64,000 nucleotides of DNA from Colocasia esculenta (GCA_014218235.1 CM024758.1:76146206-76210205), one strand, 5' to 3'; positions 45,161-56,506 are shown, counted from the first letter of the stretch. The notes: generated by a model not told the origin, from the letters alone. A program made the numbers and translations.

Positions 45161-47640
45161 TGCTTCTAGCCTAGCTACAGGAGCAAAGGATTCTTCAAAG
45201 TCCACACCAAATTCTTGATTATACCCTTTTGCTACCAGTCTAGCCTTATTTCTCACCACTTTACCCTCTTCATTCAACTTATTCCTAAAAACCCATCTTG
45301 TTCCTATGACAGAAATTTCAGGGGTTCTAGGAACGAGACTCCAGACATTATTTCTTTGAAATTGTCCAAGCTCCTCATGCATAGCATCAATCCATGAATT
45401 TTCTTTTAAAGCTTCTTCAACATTTTTAGGTTCCACTTGAGAGACAAAGGCTAAATGATCTTGTTCAACTATTTGTCTAATTTTAGATCTAGTTTTAACT
45501 TTATCATTTACATTTCCAATCACATTATCAAGTGGATGATGTGTGGAATACCTCACATTTGTAATTGTTGAAGGACCGGGTTGATCTTGTGGAGGCTGTT
45601 CTTGAGGAGGATGTGCTTGAGGAGTTTGTTCTTGAGGCTCTTCCTCTTGTTGATCTTTTTCAGATTCATCTTGAGTCCTGTGAGAATTGAAATTGTTAGC
45701 TTTTGCATGATTTTCATCAAAACAACATGTGGAGTCTCTTCCACGTTTTATTCTTAATATTAAACACCCTATATGCTCTAGAGTGTTCTGAGTATCCAAG
45801 AAAAATACCTTGATCACTTTTGGCCTCAAATTTGTCTAGATCAACTTATCATTGTTATGTATAAACACTTTTGAGCCAAAAACTCTGAAATATCCAATAC
45901 TGGGTTTCTTACCTTTTAGGAGTTCGTAGGGAGTTTTCTTTATGACAGGTCTTACCATGGCTCTGTTGAGGATGTAACACGATGTGTTGACGCTTCTGCC
46001 CAAAAGTCCTTGCAAGTTGACTTTCGACCAGAAGGGTGCGAGCCATTTCCACCAATGTTCTTTTCTTTCTCTCCACTACTCCATTTTGTTCCGGAGTCCT
46101 TGGAGAGGAAAACAAATGTTCAATCCCGTGGTGCCTGCAGAGAATCAAAAGGAGTTTTATCAAACTCTCCCCCGTGATCAGTGCGTATTGAGCATATCTT
46201 GTGAACGTTTCCATGCTCAATCTTATTAAAGAAATCCTCAAACAGTCTCAATGCTTCATTTTTGTGTGCAAGGAACTTTACCCAAGTGAACCTAGAGAAG
46301 TCATCTACAATGACAAAACCAAAAAGTTTGCCATTGAGACTTAGTGTTCTAGTAGGTCCAAAGAGGTCCATATGCAAAAGTTCATAAGGTTTAGAAGTGC
46401 TTACCGTGCTTTTGATTTGAAGGATTTCCGGGTTTGTTTTCCCTGTGCACATGCATCACAAAAACTTTCATTTTTATTGAAGGAGATTTCAAGAAGTCCA
46501 CTTACCAATTTCAGCTTCATGATCTTGTGCAATACATTGTAACTTGCATGGCCAAGCCTACGATGCCACAAGGTAAGCTCATCCTGTTTGTTTGCTACAA
46601 GACACAAGTTTTCATTTTCTGGATCATCTAAGTCAATCAAATAAATGTTGTTCACCCTTTTTCCAGAAAATTTTAGACTTCCTGATTCCTTATCAATGAT
46701 TTGGCATGTGTTTGATTCAAAGACAACTCTATGACCTTTATCACACAGTTGGCTTATACTAAGCAAGTTGTGATGAAGGCCATCGACTAACAGGACATTG
46801 TCTATTGAGTTAGAAGCATACTTACCAATCTTACCTGAGCCGATGATCTGACCTTTATTGTTGCCTCCGAAAATAACTTGACCTCCGTCTTTTTCCACTA
46901 GCAAGCAGAATTTTTCTTTGTCGCCCGTCATGTGCCTCGAGCAGCCACTGTCCAAGTACCACTTTTTTGATTTTGGGCTGCTAGGCATTCCTGCACATGT
47001 GGATCAGACAAGAGGTTTTGGTACCCAAATTACTTTGGGTCCCAATGTATCATTCATGCCAAACAGTAAATGCTTCGGAATCCAAACTTGTTTGAGTTTC
47101 TGTTTATTTGGACTATTCCGGCATTGTTGTTCATTATGCCCAACTTTCTTACAGAAATTGCATGATGAGGGTTTCTCACAACAATGGGCTTTTTATTCTG
47201 AGGAACATGCATGAGCATTTTACCTTTTTGTTGCCTGGTTAGCTTTCGTTTGGAAGCTTGTTTCCAGACCTGTCGACAACCCTGTTGGGGGCTGTTGACA
47301 GATTTCTCAGTGTTGTTAGCAACAGCTTTGATGTTCTTGGGTTCCTGTTTCTTACCCTTGGCTTGACTTTTATTGTTCTTTGAAGGGATTTGCTTGCTTG
47401 TGCTTGGGCTAGAATCAACAAGGATGTTAACAAATTTTACCAATTACCTTTGGTTTTACAGGTTGATATCCAATCCCATGCTTTGCAACAAATACATTAG
47501 ATCCCAGAATTGCATCAAATTTTTGTTTCCCTTTTACAAACCTTGTTAGATCTTCAGATTTTCCCTTAAGGTTCTCTTCAGCCTTTTCTAATTTTTTCTT
47601 CACTTCATCAAGTTCATTTTGAAGAGTTTCAAGAGAGTTG
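45161..47640 (-). pseudogene. Sire-D pol: linker, protease, integrase, RT start
   Basis: From 47443 down: linker with the second knuckle CNFCKKVGHNEQQC near 47160 (split by a shift), a GTCGAC motif at 47272 and proline/lysine-rich spacers. Protease KKWYLDSGCSRHMTGDKEKF, with GAG-pre-integrase ELTLWHRRLGHASYNVLHK, in one long frame 46401-46988. Integrase MDLFGPTRTLSLNGK, DDFSRFTWVKFLAHK (46120-46452) and SSPRTPEQNGVVERK (45909-46241). RT start at 45143-45829: NNVWSLVPRTPEISVIGTRW and ARLVAKGYNQEFGVDFEES, ending at ARLEA where homology stops at 45161. Better preserved than Sire-B here. Confidence 0.9.
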
Positions 47641-48996
47641 GTTAGACTTTCTTTTCTTTTTGGGTTTCTTGCAATTTCAATTTCATGCAGTCCATTTCCT
47701 CACTGTGAGCTTGCTCATCAATTTTCATCATTTCAATTTCTTTATTCAAAGATGCAATTTGTTCACTATGATTGGTGCTATGAACAAGGGAATTGATTTT
47801 CTTTTTGAGTGCTTTGTTTTCAGACTTAAATTCACAGAACTTTTCAAATAAAGCAGTATAAGCTTCTTCCATTCATCAATAGAATAACTTAAAAGGAAGA
47901 GTTTACCTCGTTGGAGTCGTCACTTCTTGCCATTAGACATTGAACTTCTTCATCCCCAGAGGTTGCTTCAGCGTTATCATCTTCATCCTCATCACTCCAA
48001 GTAGCCATCATTGCTTTGGCTTTCTTGAAGGTGAACTTTTCTTTCTTCAGCTTCTTCTTGAGCTCAGGGCACTCTCCTCTCATGTGCCCTTGTTTCTTGC
48101 ACTCATAGCACACAATATCAGATTTCTTGTTAGACTCAAATTTGTTTGAAGAATCTTTCTTTTGAAAGGTTTAGAGTTACCTGACCCTCTCCTTTTGAAT
48201 TTCAGGAATTTCTTGAAATGTCTAGTGAGCATGGCCATTTCATCATTCTCACTATCACTAGATGTTTCAAGATCATCACTTTCCTGAAGAGCATCCTTTT
48301 TGGAACCTGAAGAGTTTTTCTTGGAAGCCTTTAAAGCAATCAACTTCTTAGGATTTTCTTCAGTTTCCTTTCTTTTCACATTTATTTCATAAGTCATTAG
48401 GGAGCCAATTAGTTCATCTAATTTCATATTTGAGAGATCTTTTGAATCCTCAATGACAGTGGCCTTAGTGTTCCATGAGGATGGAAGAGACCGAAGCATC
48501 TTCCTCACTAAGTCACTTTCTGAGTATTCCTTTTTAAGACCCTTTAATCCATTTATGATTAGCATGAACCTTGCAAACATGTCAGATATGGTTTCTTCAT
48601 TGCTCATCTTAAACATTTCATACTCAGAAATTAACATGCTTTCTTTGGATTCCCTTACCTCGAACATACCTTCGTATATCAATTCAAGCTTGTCCTACAT
48701 CTCTTTTGCTGAGGTGCACGTGGAGACTCTTGAATATTCCTTGGGGTGCACTACGCATTGCATCATGTTGAGGGCGCTCCAATTGAGAGTTCCCTTCACA
48801 ATCTGGTCCTTCGTCCAGGTATCTTCGTCCTCAGGAAGGGTGTACGCTTCTTTACTGACGATCTTCCAGAGCTCGTAGTTTGTGCTCTCAGAAATACCTG
48901 CATGCGGTTTTTCCAATAGGGATAATCAGTACCATCAAAGAAGGGTGGCCTGGTCACTGAGTGTCCTTCGGCCATGTACCCCTTATTAGATTCCAT
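47641..48996 (-). pseudogene. Sire-D gag
   Basis: ATG at 48996 begins MESNKGYMAEGHSVTRPPFF, followed by YPYWKNRMQVFLRAQT, then a shift to LPEDEDTWTKDQIVKGTLNW. The UBN2-type core lies in 48080-48682 (MFARFMLIINGLKGLKKEYS, LVRKMLRSLPSSWNTKATVI). The nucleocapsid knuckle CYECKKQGHMRGEC near 48070-48113 has normal C-x2-C-x4-H-x4-C spacing. A Lys/Glu-rich coiled-coil-like tail follows (47642-47872). Only a few frameshifts; it helps in reading the more damaged Sire-B gag. Confidence 0.9.
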
Positions 48997-49057
48997 GAGA
49001 TCAAGACTCTCCTGATCGTAAGATCAAATAACCACAACAGTAAATCGGAGAGACCTC

Positions 49058-49069
49058 GCTCTGATACCA
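49058..49069 (-). other. Primer binding site of Sire-D
   Basis: Minus-strand TGGTATCAGAGC, two bases after the LTR end. Confidence 0.88.
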
Positions 49070-49071
49070 AT

Positions 49072-50368
49072 TGAAAGGTTGCAGAATTATCAAATATGGT
49101 AATCTAGAAGGGGGGTTGAATAGATTACTATCAATTAAAAATTTACTACGACCTTCTTTTAATGAAAACACAGACTTTTGAAACTGTAACAAAATTTAAG
49201 CTAAACTTAGATGTGTGTTAGTTGTAGGTAGATGGAGTAGCAACTCATTCAGCGTGTGTAAAAACAACGTGCCTACCAAACATCTATCGTAAAGACGTGC
49301 AAACCATAGGACACGATGTTTTAAGGTGGTTCAGAGTACACAACTTGTGTATCCTATGTCCACCGTCCAGACACACACGCAGAAACAACTGCTTATGTGC
49401 TGGTTCACGACTACAACTCACACACACGAGTTGTCTGATGTGAAACCACGATCAGAACAACACAAACCACGTGAATCAAGCACAAGAACGCTTGAAACAC
49501 CACCACACACACAGAAGTATGAGAAAACAGAGACAGAGAAGAGTTCTGAGTTGAAAGAACAAATCCTGATGTGGAACTCTTCAAGATGCTCATCTAGATG
49601 AACTTCAAACTTCGTCTTGGCAAGTATAGATTGATGGAGAAGCTTGAATCACAGACGAACTGGCTTCACCTCCGCTTGGATGACGGATCTTCCTTTCCCT
49701 GGGCGGTAGGTTGAAGCAGAGCAGCAGGTGGAGGCTTTTTGTCTTGGGATTTGCTTAGGGTTTGATGGTATGGCCTCTTACTGCGAAAATAACCCCATAT
49801 GTCCTATATATATGGGTGTCCAAATATGGAGAGACTTGCTTGACATAATCACCCAAAACATGGATCATATCTTGGACATCGGAGCTTTCCAAAACTACGT
49901 GTGTCGACAGGCGACATGTTGCTGTCGACAGCTACTGCCCAGTTCTGGCTTTCATGTTTCTGGAACACTGGATCTGTCGACAGATATTGTCTTGCTGTCG
50001 ACAGGCACACTTCATCTGTCGACAGGAGCATATTGGCTGTCGACAGGTACTGCTTTCTGAGTGCTTCCAGAACCTTGTTTTGTTCTGTCATGTCTATCTG
50101 TCGACGGGGGATTTCTTGGCTGTCGACAGATGATCACTTGAAGTTAATTTCTTGTTTTTTTTCACCTGAATCTTGTTGCTTGGCTTATATGCATTCATAC
50201 TACATTAAAAGACATTTTAAGTGAGATGTAATGAATACATAGGTGATCATCTTGACACTTGATCATGTCATTCATGTCCTTAACAATAGGTCATTGTACC
50301 ATCATCAATTGCAATGGTCATTAAAAAAACACATCATCAAAAACATTAAGGCACAAGTAAACCGAACA
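49072..50368 (-). repeat. LTR of Sire-D
   Basis: Minus-strand TGTTCGGTTTACTTG to ACCTTTCA, 1297 bases. It has six perfect CTGTCGACAG palindromes (plus-strand starts 49922, 49974, 49995, 50016, 50037 and 50120) and a TATA-like TATATATA at 49805-49812. It is bounded by a primer site on one side and a polypurine tract on the other. Confidence 0.9.
49901..50129 (-). promoter_or_regulatory. CTGTCGACAG palindrome array, Sire-D U3
   Basis: Six perfect copies plus GTGTCGACAG at 49901 and CTGTCGACGG near 50099. Four successive copies are spaced 21 bases apart (49974, 49995, 50016, 50037). The array lies about 90 bases upstream of the TATA-like site, as in Sire-B. Confidence 0.83.
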
Positions 50369-50407
50369 TTCTCCCCCTTTTTGATGATGACAAAATTTCA
50401 ACCTTCT
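50369..50407 (-). other. Sirevirus polypurine tract and 3' internal end beside the Sire-D LTR
   Basis: Minus-strand TCATCATCAAAAAGGGGGAG followed by AA and the LTR start TGTTCGG. This is the sequence expected before a 3' LTR, yet a primer site and gag follow the same LTR. Only about 40 bases of it remain before the LINE tail. Confidence 0.75.
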
Positions 50408-50777
50408 TGGTAAGCATCTCGTTGGTGGTGGGAAGTTAGTACTAGATTTTAGAAATGCCTATTCCATTAGCCATGTGTTTCATGAAACAAACCAGGTAGC
50501 AGATGCTTTGGCAAACCATGGATGTCAATCTAAGGAAAAGAAGGTTTTCTAGGGGTCTAGTGGCATCCTCATAAGTGTAAAGGTCCATTGTTTCTTGATA
50601 AGACCGGTCTTTTCATGTTAGACCTTGATGACCGTGTCTTTAGTTGTAACACTCTTTATTTCATTATATTATAGTTTGGCCCAGTTGCTTCTCTGGTGGA
50701 GTGGGAACATTCGCCCTTGCTGGGGAGGGTGCACTCTCCTAGAATAAGCTCCTGAGGACCGATTTAAAAAAAAAAAA
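50408..50777 (+). mobile_element. 5'-truncated LINE tail with poly(A)
   Basis: About 45 codons ending in a TAG near 50551 read GGGKLVLDFRNAYSISHVF and HETNQVADALANHG, the C-terminal RNase H pattern of plant LINEs. About 215 bases of 3' untranslated sequence end in a 12-A run at 50766-50777. The element is therefore the last ~370 bases of a LINE inserted in the plus direction. I could not identify target duplications. It may lie at or near a rearrangement between Sire-D and Cop-G. Confidence 0.7.
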
Positions 50778-52241
50778 GTAATTCACCCTAAAATTTATCC
50801 TACTCCAAAATTCGTAACTGAACAAAATTCCAATTATAAAATAAATAAAAATATAAATCATAAGCCAAATAGGATAATAAATAATATTCCTTGCTGCACA
50901 CACTGTAACAATTAGGTCACACTAAAGTAAATGTACAACCAAACACTTAAAATGGATTTCGAAAATAAACTGTGAAGAAGCTAACTAATCAGGACCCAAA
51001 AGAATTGGGTACCTAAATCTCATTCATTTATTGCAGGGAAGCCTTAGAGCATCAAAATGATACCTTGACAGTGGGTGCGCAAGGCATATGACAGGTAATA
51101 AGAAACTGTTCTCTCATATCAAAATTGAAGAAGGTACAATAACCTATGGCGATAAGACAAAGGATCAGTGATTGGTTGCGGATCCATTGGAAACCAAGAT
51201 AAAATTCTGATAGAAGATGTACTATGCGTCAAGGGACTGAAGCACAACTTAATCAGCATTAGTCAACTATGCGACAAGGGTCACCAGATCAAGTTTCAGG
51301 AATCTAAGTGTTTGATCATCAAGGATGGTACAACTGTCTTCTAAGCCAGCAGATAAAAGAATCTGTATGTACTGCATCTAGAAGAATTGAAAGATCAAGA
51401 CATTTGTTCTAGCAGCAAGTAAAGAGCAAAATGTTGAACTATGGCATAGAAGGTTAGGTCACTGCAGCTTTGATAGAATAAGAAAACTTATCAAACATAA
51501 TCTAGTGGACGGTCTGCCAAAGATAAACTCAAGACTGAAAAGCATTTGTGAACCATGTGCAAAAGGGAAGCATGCAAAATCCTCCTTCAAGTCCAAGACA
51601 ATAGTCACTACCTCCAAACCACTAGAACTACTACATATGAATCTATTGGACCAAAGAGAACTACCAGCCTGGGAGGAAAGAACATTGGATTGTCATAGTT
51701 GATGATTATTCGAGATTTACATGGGTATCATTTTTAGAGCATAAAGATGACACATTTGAAAGTTTTGTGAAGTTCAAAAGGATAAGAAGTTCAGCATCAT
51801 CAGTATCCGTTCAAATCATGGAGGGGAATTCCAAAACGACAGATTTGCAGAATTTTGTAATGATTAAGGTATAGAACACAATTTCTCAGCACCTAGAACA
51901 CCATAGCAAAATGGAGTAGCTGAGACGAAGATAGCATCTTGTTGGATATGGCTAGGACAATGCTATCTGAATATAACCTTCCAAGATACTTCTGGGAAAA
52001 ATACATAATACATATATTATAAATAGTCATGATCAGGCTAATCCTGAAGAAGACTGCATATGAGCTGTACAAGCAAAGGAAGCCCAAGATCAGTCATCTC
52101 AGAACGTTTTGATGTCCATGCTTCATTCACAACAATGGTAAGGGAGAAATAGGTAAGCTGGATCCCAAATCCGATGAAGGGATCTTTATGGGGTACACTT
52201 CTAAACCTAAAGGCTATAGAGTTTTTAATAAAAGAAGTTTA
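50778..52241 (+). pseudogene. Cop-G: degenerate copia gag-pol fragment
   Basis: Starts in a gag knuckle remnant near 50898-50940 (CTHCNN..GHTK, frame-shifted). Protease YLDSGCARHMTGNK near 51065, pre-integrase LWHRRLGHCSFDRIRKLI near 51440, then GLPKINSRLKSICEPCAKGK in an open frame 51505-51702. Integrase traces follow: VDDYSRFTWVSFLEHKDD, NHGGEFQND, SAPRTP.QNGVAE and a terminal KPKGYRVFNKRS. It resembles Sireviruses but is distinct from A, B and E. No LTR is attached; the left side meets the LINE poly(A) and the right side is cut by the Cop-F2 LTR. More decayed than its neighbours, so probably older. Confidence 0.8.
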
Positions 52242-54206
52242 TGCTAGTTATAGGTGCCCTGCAAGCCAATTCACGTGAGTGATGACACTTGTAATTATGT
52301 ACAATATCATTTGGTAATATTATAATGGTATTTTCTCACTGTATTCCATGTGTATGTATACTGTGATGTCCATGGGTCTGTACAATGGGAATTGGATCAT
52401 GATAATGAGGCCGATCTCTTTAAACACAGATCCTAAATATTCCTAGTCATAGGTTGCTCAAGAAGGACATTGAGATGACCGGAAAGACCGGTGTGCCATA
52501 TACCTGTCCATATGATGGAAGCAGCTGGTCTTATAGCTGCTGTGTGGAGACACTAGGGATATGGTGCAGGTGCTTATTGGAGAATGAGTTCACTGAATGA
52601 TCCGTTCTCGGAATGCTATATGGTTAATGATACCTGATTGTCAGATAGAGATTCCGTAGTCTCAGTTGTGTAACTGGTCCTTAGACTTGAGACACCAAAG
52701 ATGTCTTGTTTGAGTACTCCATTCTTTGATACTGGATTTATAGGTCTGGATGTTCCAGGTCTAGTATAGCCAGTCATTAGGAATGGTAGCCAACCTTACG
52801 AAGACAATTATGTGTCAATAAAGGATCATCCAATTGGTATCGTGAGAGGAATATCATATTGTCTTACTCAGGCAAATCTCTGGCCAGGGTCAATTGGATT
52901 TAGTGAGAAGGAGTTCTCCAGGAGAATCCGATAAGAGTTTGACTTTAACAGATTTCATATAGACCTGACAACACCATGCCTAATATATGGCCTCTGGGAT
53001 AATAGATGGATGAGGGACTACAGGTACACGGTAGCTGTGGGTAGACAGGTCTAATGGATTTGATCACTCGTATCGTCTGGGGATTATGGCATAGTGGCCT
53101 AGTATGTTCATAATCGATGAGTTGAGTGAATTATTATGGAGATAATAATTCACTATGTCAGAAGGAGTTCTAACGTGTACAACTCACGGCCAGCTCGATA
53201 TTGGGCCTAGAGGGTCACACACAAAAGGTGGATAACGCGATGAATAGAGGATTGAGATAAAAGTTATCCAATAAGCCTTATTTAACCCATTATGGACCTA
53301 TTGGGTAAGACCCAATAAGCCTTGATAAGGATCCATTAAGGGAGCATACCAGGATCATGCCACCTCACCCCTTCTGGAAGGAGGACACCTCATCATCATT
53401 AACCATCAACATGATGAGGTGTTCCTGCGAGGTGTCATGATTACATGACGAGGTGTCTTGCAAGGTGTCCCTTGTCATGATACATGACGAGGTGTCCTTG
53501 CAAGGTGTCCCTCTTGTCATCATGACATGGTGAGGTGTCCCTGCGAGGTGTCCCTTGTCATGATTACATGACGAGGTGTCCTTGCAAGGTGTCCCTCTTG
53601 TCATCATGACATGGTGAGGTGTCCCTGCGAGGTGTCCCTTGTCATGATTACATGACGAGGTGTCCCTCTTATCATCATGACATGGTGAGGTGTCCCTTGT
53701 CATCATGACATGATGAGGTATCCCTGATGAGGTGTCCTTTAGGCACTCATAAAAAAGAAGGGGTTCTCTTTGGAGTTCATGGGCTAGAGCTTGTGAAGAG
53801 AAACCACCTTCTTATCCCCCCTTCCCAACTCTCCCTGCTGTGCTCTCCCTAAGCAAGAGGAGAACTAGGAGGGCCGATCCCTCTTGTGTTGCTGTTGTTA
53901 GCTATTGTGTGGCGTTGCACGACTAGGAGGAGTTGGACCACCGGTGTAGGAGGGGTCATCGTCATCGCCGATCATCCACTGTGTGGATACCGCTAGAGGG
54001 AGTCTCGCGAGAGCTCCTTCAAACAAGGACTAGTTCTACGCTTCAGGGGATATACGATCTCCCCTAGGTGAGATTGTCTCACGCCTATTTGTATGTATGT
54101 TTACATGCACCGTACATCATAGCCCGATCAAGTACATAGATGGAAATCGATTTTTTTTTGTTTTTACTTCCGCTGCATATGTGATGCCCCAAGTCGATTT
54201 CCAACA
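52242..54206 (+). repeat. 5' LTR of Cop-F2
   Basis: Starts TGCTAGTTATAGGTGCC and ends CCAACA just before the primer site, 1965 bases. Shares blocks with the Cop-F1 LTR but carries a GAGGTGTCC tandem repeat in the U3 portion where Cop-F1 has GC- and CT-rich sequence. A TATA-like CATAAAAAAG lies near 53748. Confidence 0.85.
53385..53735 (+). repeat. GAGGTGTCC minisatellite within the Cop-F2 LTR
   Basis: Alternating units of the form ACGAGGTGTCC, TTGCAAGGTGTCCCT and TTGTCATCATGACATGGTG, in higher-order units of roughly 110 bases, for example 53451-53560 against 53560-53670. The 113-codon frame opposite it (His/Thr/Lys repeats) is a by-product of the repeat. TGTCATCATGACA is itself an inverted repeat. 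Confidence 0.85.
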
Positions 54207-54207
54207 G

Positions 54208-54220
54208 TGGTATCAAAGCC
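54208..54220 (+). other. Primer binding site of Cop-F2
   Basis: TGGTATCAAAGCC, tRNA-Met type, one base after the LTR end. Confidence 0.9.
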
Positions 54221-54841
54221 AAGGTTAGGCTATGATGTTCGGGTTTGATATTTTGATCAATTCAGATCGATTAAGAGTTAATCCTGTATTAGATTAAGAG
54301 TTAATCTAATAGTTTTATATTTAAAGTGTTTAATTAATTTCTATTAGCTTATATATATGCATGTGATGTGTATATTGTGGGCGGATGATCTTGGACCTAT
54401 GTGTGGATGGTGATTCATTGGGGTCTGCGAGCCCCCTTCTCTTTCTCATTAAAATCGTTGTGTATTTCAACCTCCCAATGGTGTAATTCCCCTTGATATG
54501 ATCAAGGTTTCTAATTGATTAAATGTACATTTTTGGGCTTGCGTGCCTATAGTTATTTGTAATTATTGTAATTATTTGAAATCACTCTCGGAGGCGCGAC
54601 AGAAGTGTAGAATTACCGATGGAGCTAATGACGATGAGGAGGATGAACACCATGCATGGGATGCGTTGGGTACACACATAGGGTTTTGTGATCAAGTCTT
54701 TTGGCTCAGGCTTGATCATGCTAGAATTTGGTCCTGATCATCCGGTGAAGGTTATTTATATATATGATTTATATTCTTTTCCGCATCTACTAGGTACATA
54801 TTGCATGCGATGTAAGATATGCTAAATATATGTGTGGGACG
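54221..54841 (+). other. Cop-F2 leader
   Basis: AT-rich, no gag start recognised. A 64-codon frame at 54543-54737 has no family I know and an acidic GANDDEEDEHH run; I do not call it a gene. The Sire-E LTR interrupts at 54842. Confidence 0.55.
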
Positions 54842-56491
54842 TGAAGGATCGATAAAAGATGTGGACAAGATTTAGAGGGGGGGGGTTGAATAGATCTATG
54901 CCAACTAATGCGGAAGCTAAACCAATTTTGAAAGACCTTTGAATCAGAGTTAGATTGAAAGCAAATTTCACAGATCTGAAGAGAGATTAAGTGAGTTAAG
55001 TAATTGAGTGTGTAAACAAGTTGATTAGATAGATTCAAACGATCCTATGCATTCATCTAACGAAGAGTAAATTCAAACCACAAACAGACCAATGCACAGA
55101 GATTTTTAGGTGGTTCGGAAATCACACCACGTGACTCCTACATCCACCCCTCACACACAGTGAGGATCCACTAAACAACCTGGGTAACACAACCCACACT
55201 GGAGCCTGACAACTCCACAAATGAGTTAGACAACTCACACACTACCTAGAGCAAGACTACTCTAGAATCTGAGCAAGACTGCTCAACAACACAACTTGAG
55301 TACAACGACTCTCAAAACCTGAGCACAAAGGCTCACAACCACTTGCTAGAATAAAAACAACAAGATCCAGATCCTCTAGCAATGATCTGATCTATTAAGG
55401 CCAATTCAAGAAAATTGATGCAATAGATTATGCACAATTTCTAGAATAGCCAAGAAGAAACAAGAAAGACTCAAGACATGAGGTTGACAGTTCTTGTTCT
55501 TCAAGAAAACTCCTTGTAGAGGCAGAATTGGAAGGATCTTAATCACTTGAAGTCCCTTGGCCGATGCTCTGCAATTTTGATCTTGGGATCTTCCTTGAGT
55601 GCTTCACAATTGCTGGCTTCTACTTGATCTGCTCCCTTGAAGTTGATCCTAATGCTTCATGTTGATCAATCTTCGATTCTTGTGCTTGGAGAAGTGTGAA
55701 TTGAGGTGTGGAAGCACAGGAGGAAGCAAAACAGGGAGGAGAGACTCTCTTGCCACCACAACCAGTTTCTGGAGGCTCTAAGAGGGTTCTCTTGGGATGG
55801 ATGCCCATAGGAGGGTATTTATACCCTAAATATCTCAAAGATACCCTTGGGGTACATGGGCACATGATCCATGATTGATCCGACATCTCCCTAGGGTGCC
55901 ACGTGTCCAGGAGGAAGTTTAAGTCACAGAGATTCCGGAGTGTGTCGACCTGCCCTTGAGGTGTGTCGACACACTGTCCCAAACTGGCAAATCAATTCCC
56001 TGGGAGAGGTCTCTAGTGTAGACCTGAGATGATGTAGTGTCGACCTACTGTCCCAGACAGCAAAACAGGCCTTCTGGGAAGGCTATCTAGTGTCGACACT
56101 ATCTGATTTAGTATCGACCTGAGATGGAAATCTGTTCACATATTTCTCTGGAATCTGTCTCTAGTGTCAACCTGCCCTGGAATAGTGTCGACACTAGATG
56201 AGCTTTTCTTCACATTTCTGCCTTTGTTCTGAACCATTGTGTCGACACCATTGATGGTTGTGTCGACACTACCTTTGCAAGAAATGTTTGTTCCTGAAAA
56301 AATAAACACATAAATCATTAGATAAATGTACTATCATGAACATAAATGATTAATGTGCTTGGAAACATGCTTTTTAATATTGGTAATTTAGGTGATGTAT
56401 TTCACATGTTCCAATTTTTATGCATTAAAATCACAACTTGTCATCATCAAAATATGAGGGGAAATGACTTGTTTTCACACTCAACCCAACA
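54842..56491 (-). repeat. 3' LTR of Sire-E
   Basis: Minus-strand TGTTGGGTTGAGTG, ending GATCCTTCA, 1650 bases. The low end is set by likeness to the CCTTCA end of Sire-B. Minus-strand TATA box TATAAATA at 55816-55823. The inverted pair CGAACCAC/GTGGTTTG is present near 55070-55120. A poly-C tract of nine or ten at about 54877-54886 matches the CAACCCCCC block near the end of other Sirevirus LTRs. Confidence 0.85.
55944..56267 (-). promoter_or_regulatory. GTCGAC-core motif array, Sire-E U3
   Basis: Perfect GTCGAC at 55944, 55965, 56039, 56092, 56187, 56241 and 56262, mostly as TGTCGACAC; 56183-56196 is the 14-base palindrome TAGTGTCGACACTA. All lie upstream of the TATA box at 55816-55823 in the minus direction. 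Confidence 0.8.
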
Positions 56492-56506
56492 ATCTCCCCC
56501 TTTTTG
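56492..56506 (-). other. Polypurine tract of Sire-E
   Basis: Minus-strand CAAAAAGGGGGAGAT directly before TGTTGGG. A second tract, TCAAAGGGGGAGA, lies near 56878-56890 just after the ORF stop. Confidence 0.87.

Larger units (their letters stand above)
45161..50368 (-). mobile_element. Sire-D: 5' part of a Sirevirus, minus strand
   Basis: Reading right to left: LTR (50368-49072), tRNA-Met primer site, gag, protease, integrase and the first part of RT, then a breakpoint at 45160/45161. The protein sequence and CTGTCGACAG palindromes place it with Sire-B. The RT core, RNase H, post-pol region and 3' LTR are missing. Confidence 0.9.

Noticed and set aside
53365..53706. A 113-codon minus-strand frame with His/Asp/Thr/Lys repeats
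   Set aside because: It is the translation of the GAGGTGTCC minisatellite within an LTR; frame and composition follow the DNA repeat and no family is seen.
54543..54737. A 64-codon frame with an acidic run in the Cop-F2 leader
   Set aside because: Short, unlike any Gag, and positioned in the leader between primer site and gag; no support for a gene.
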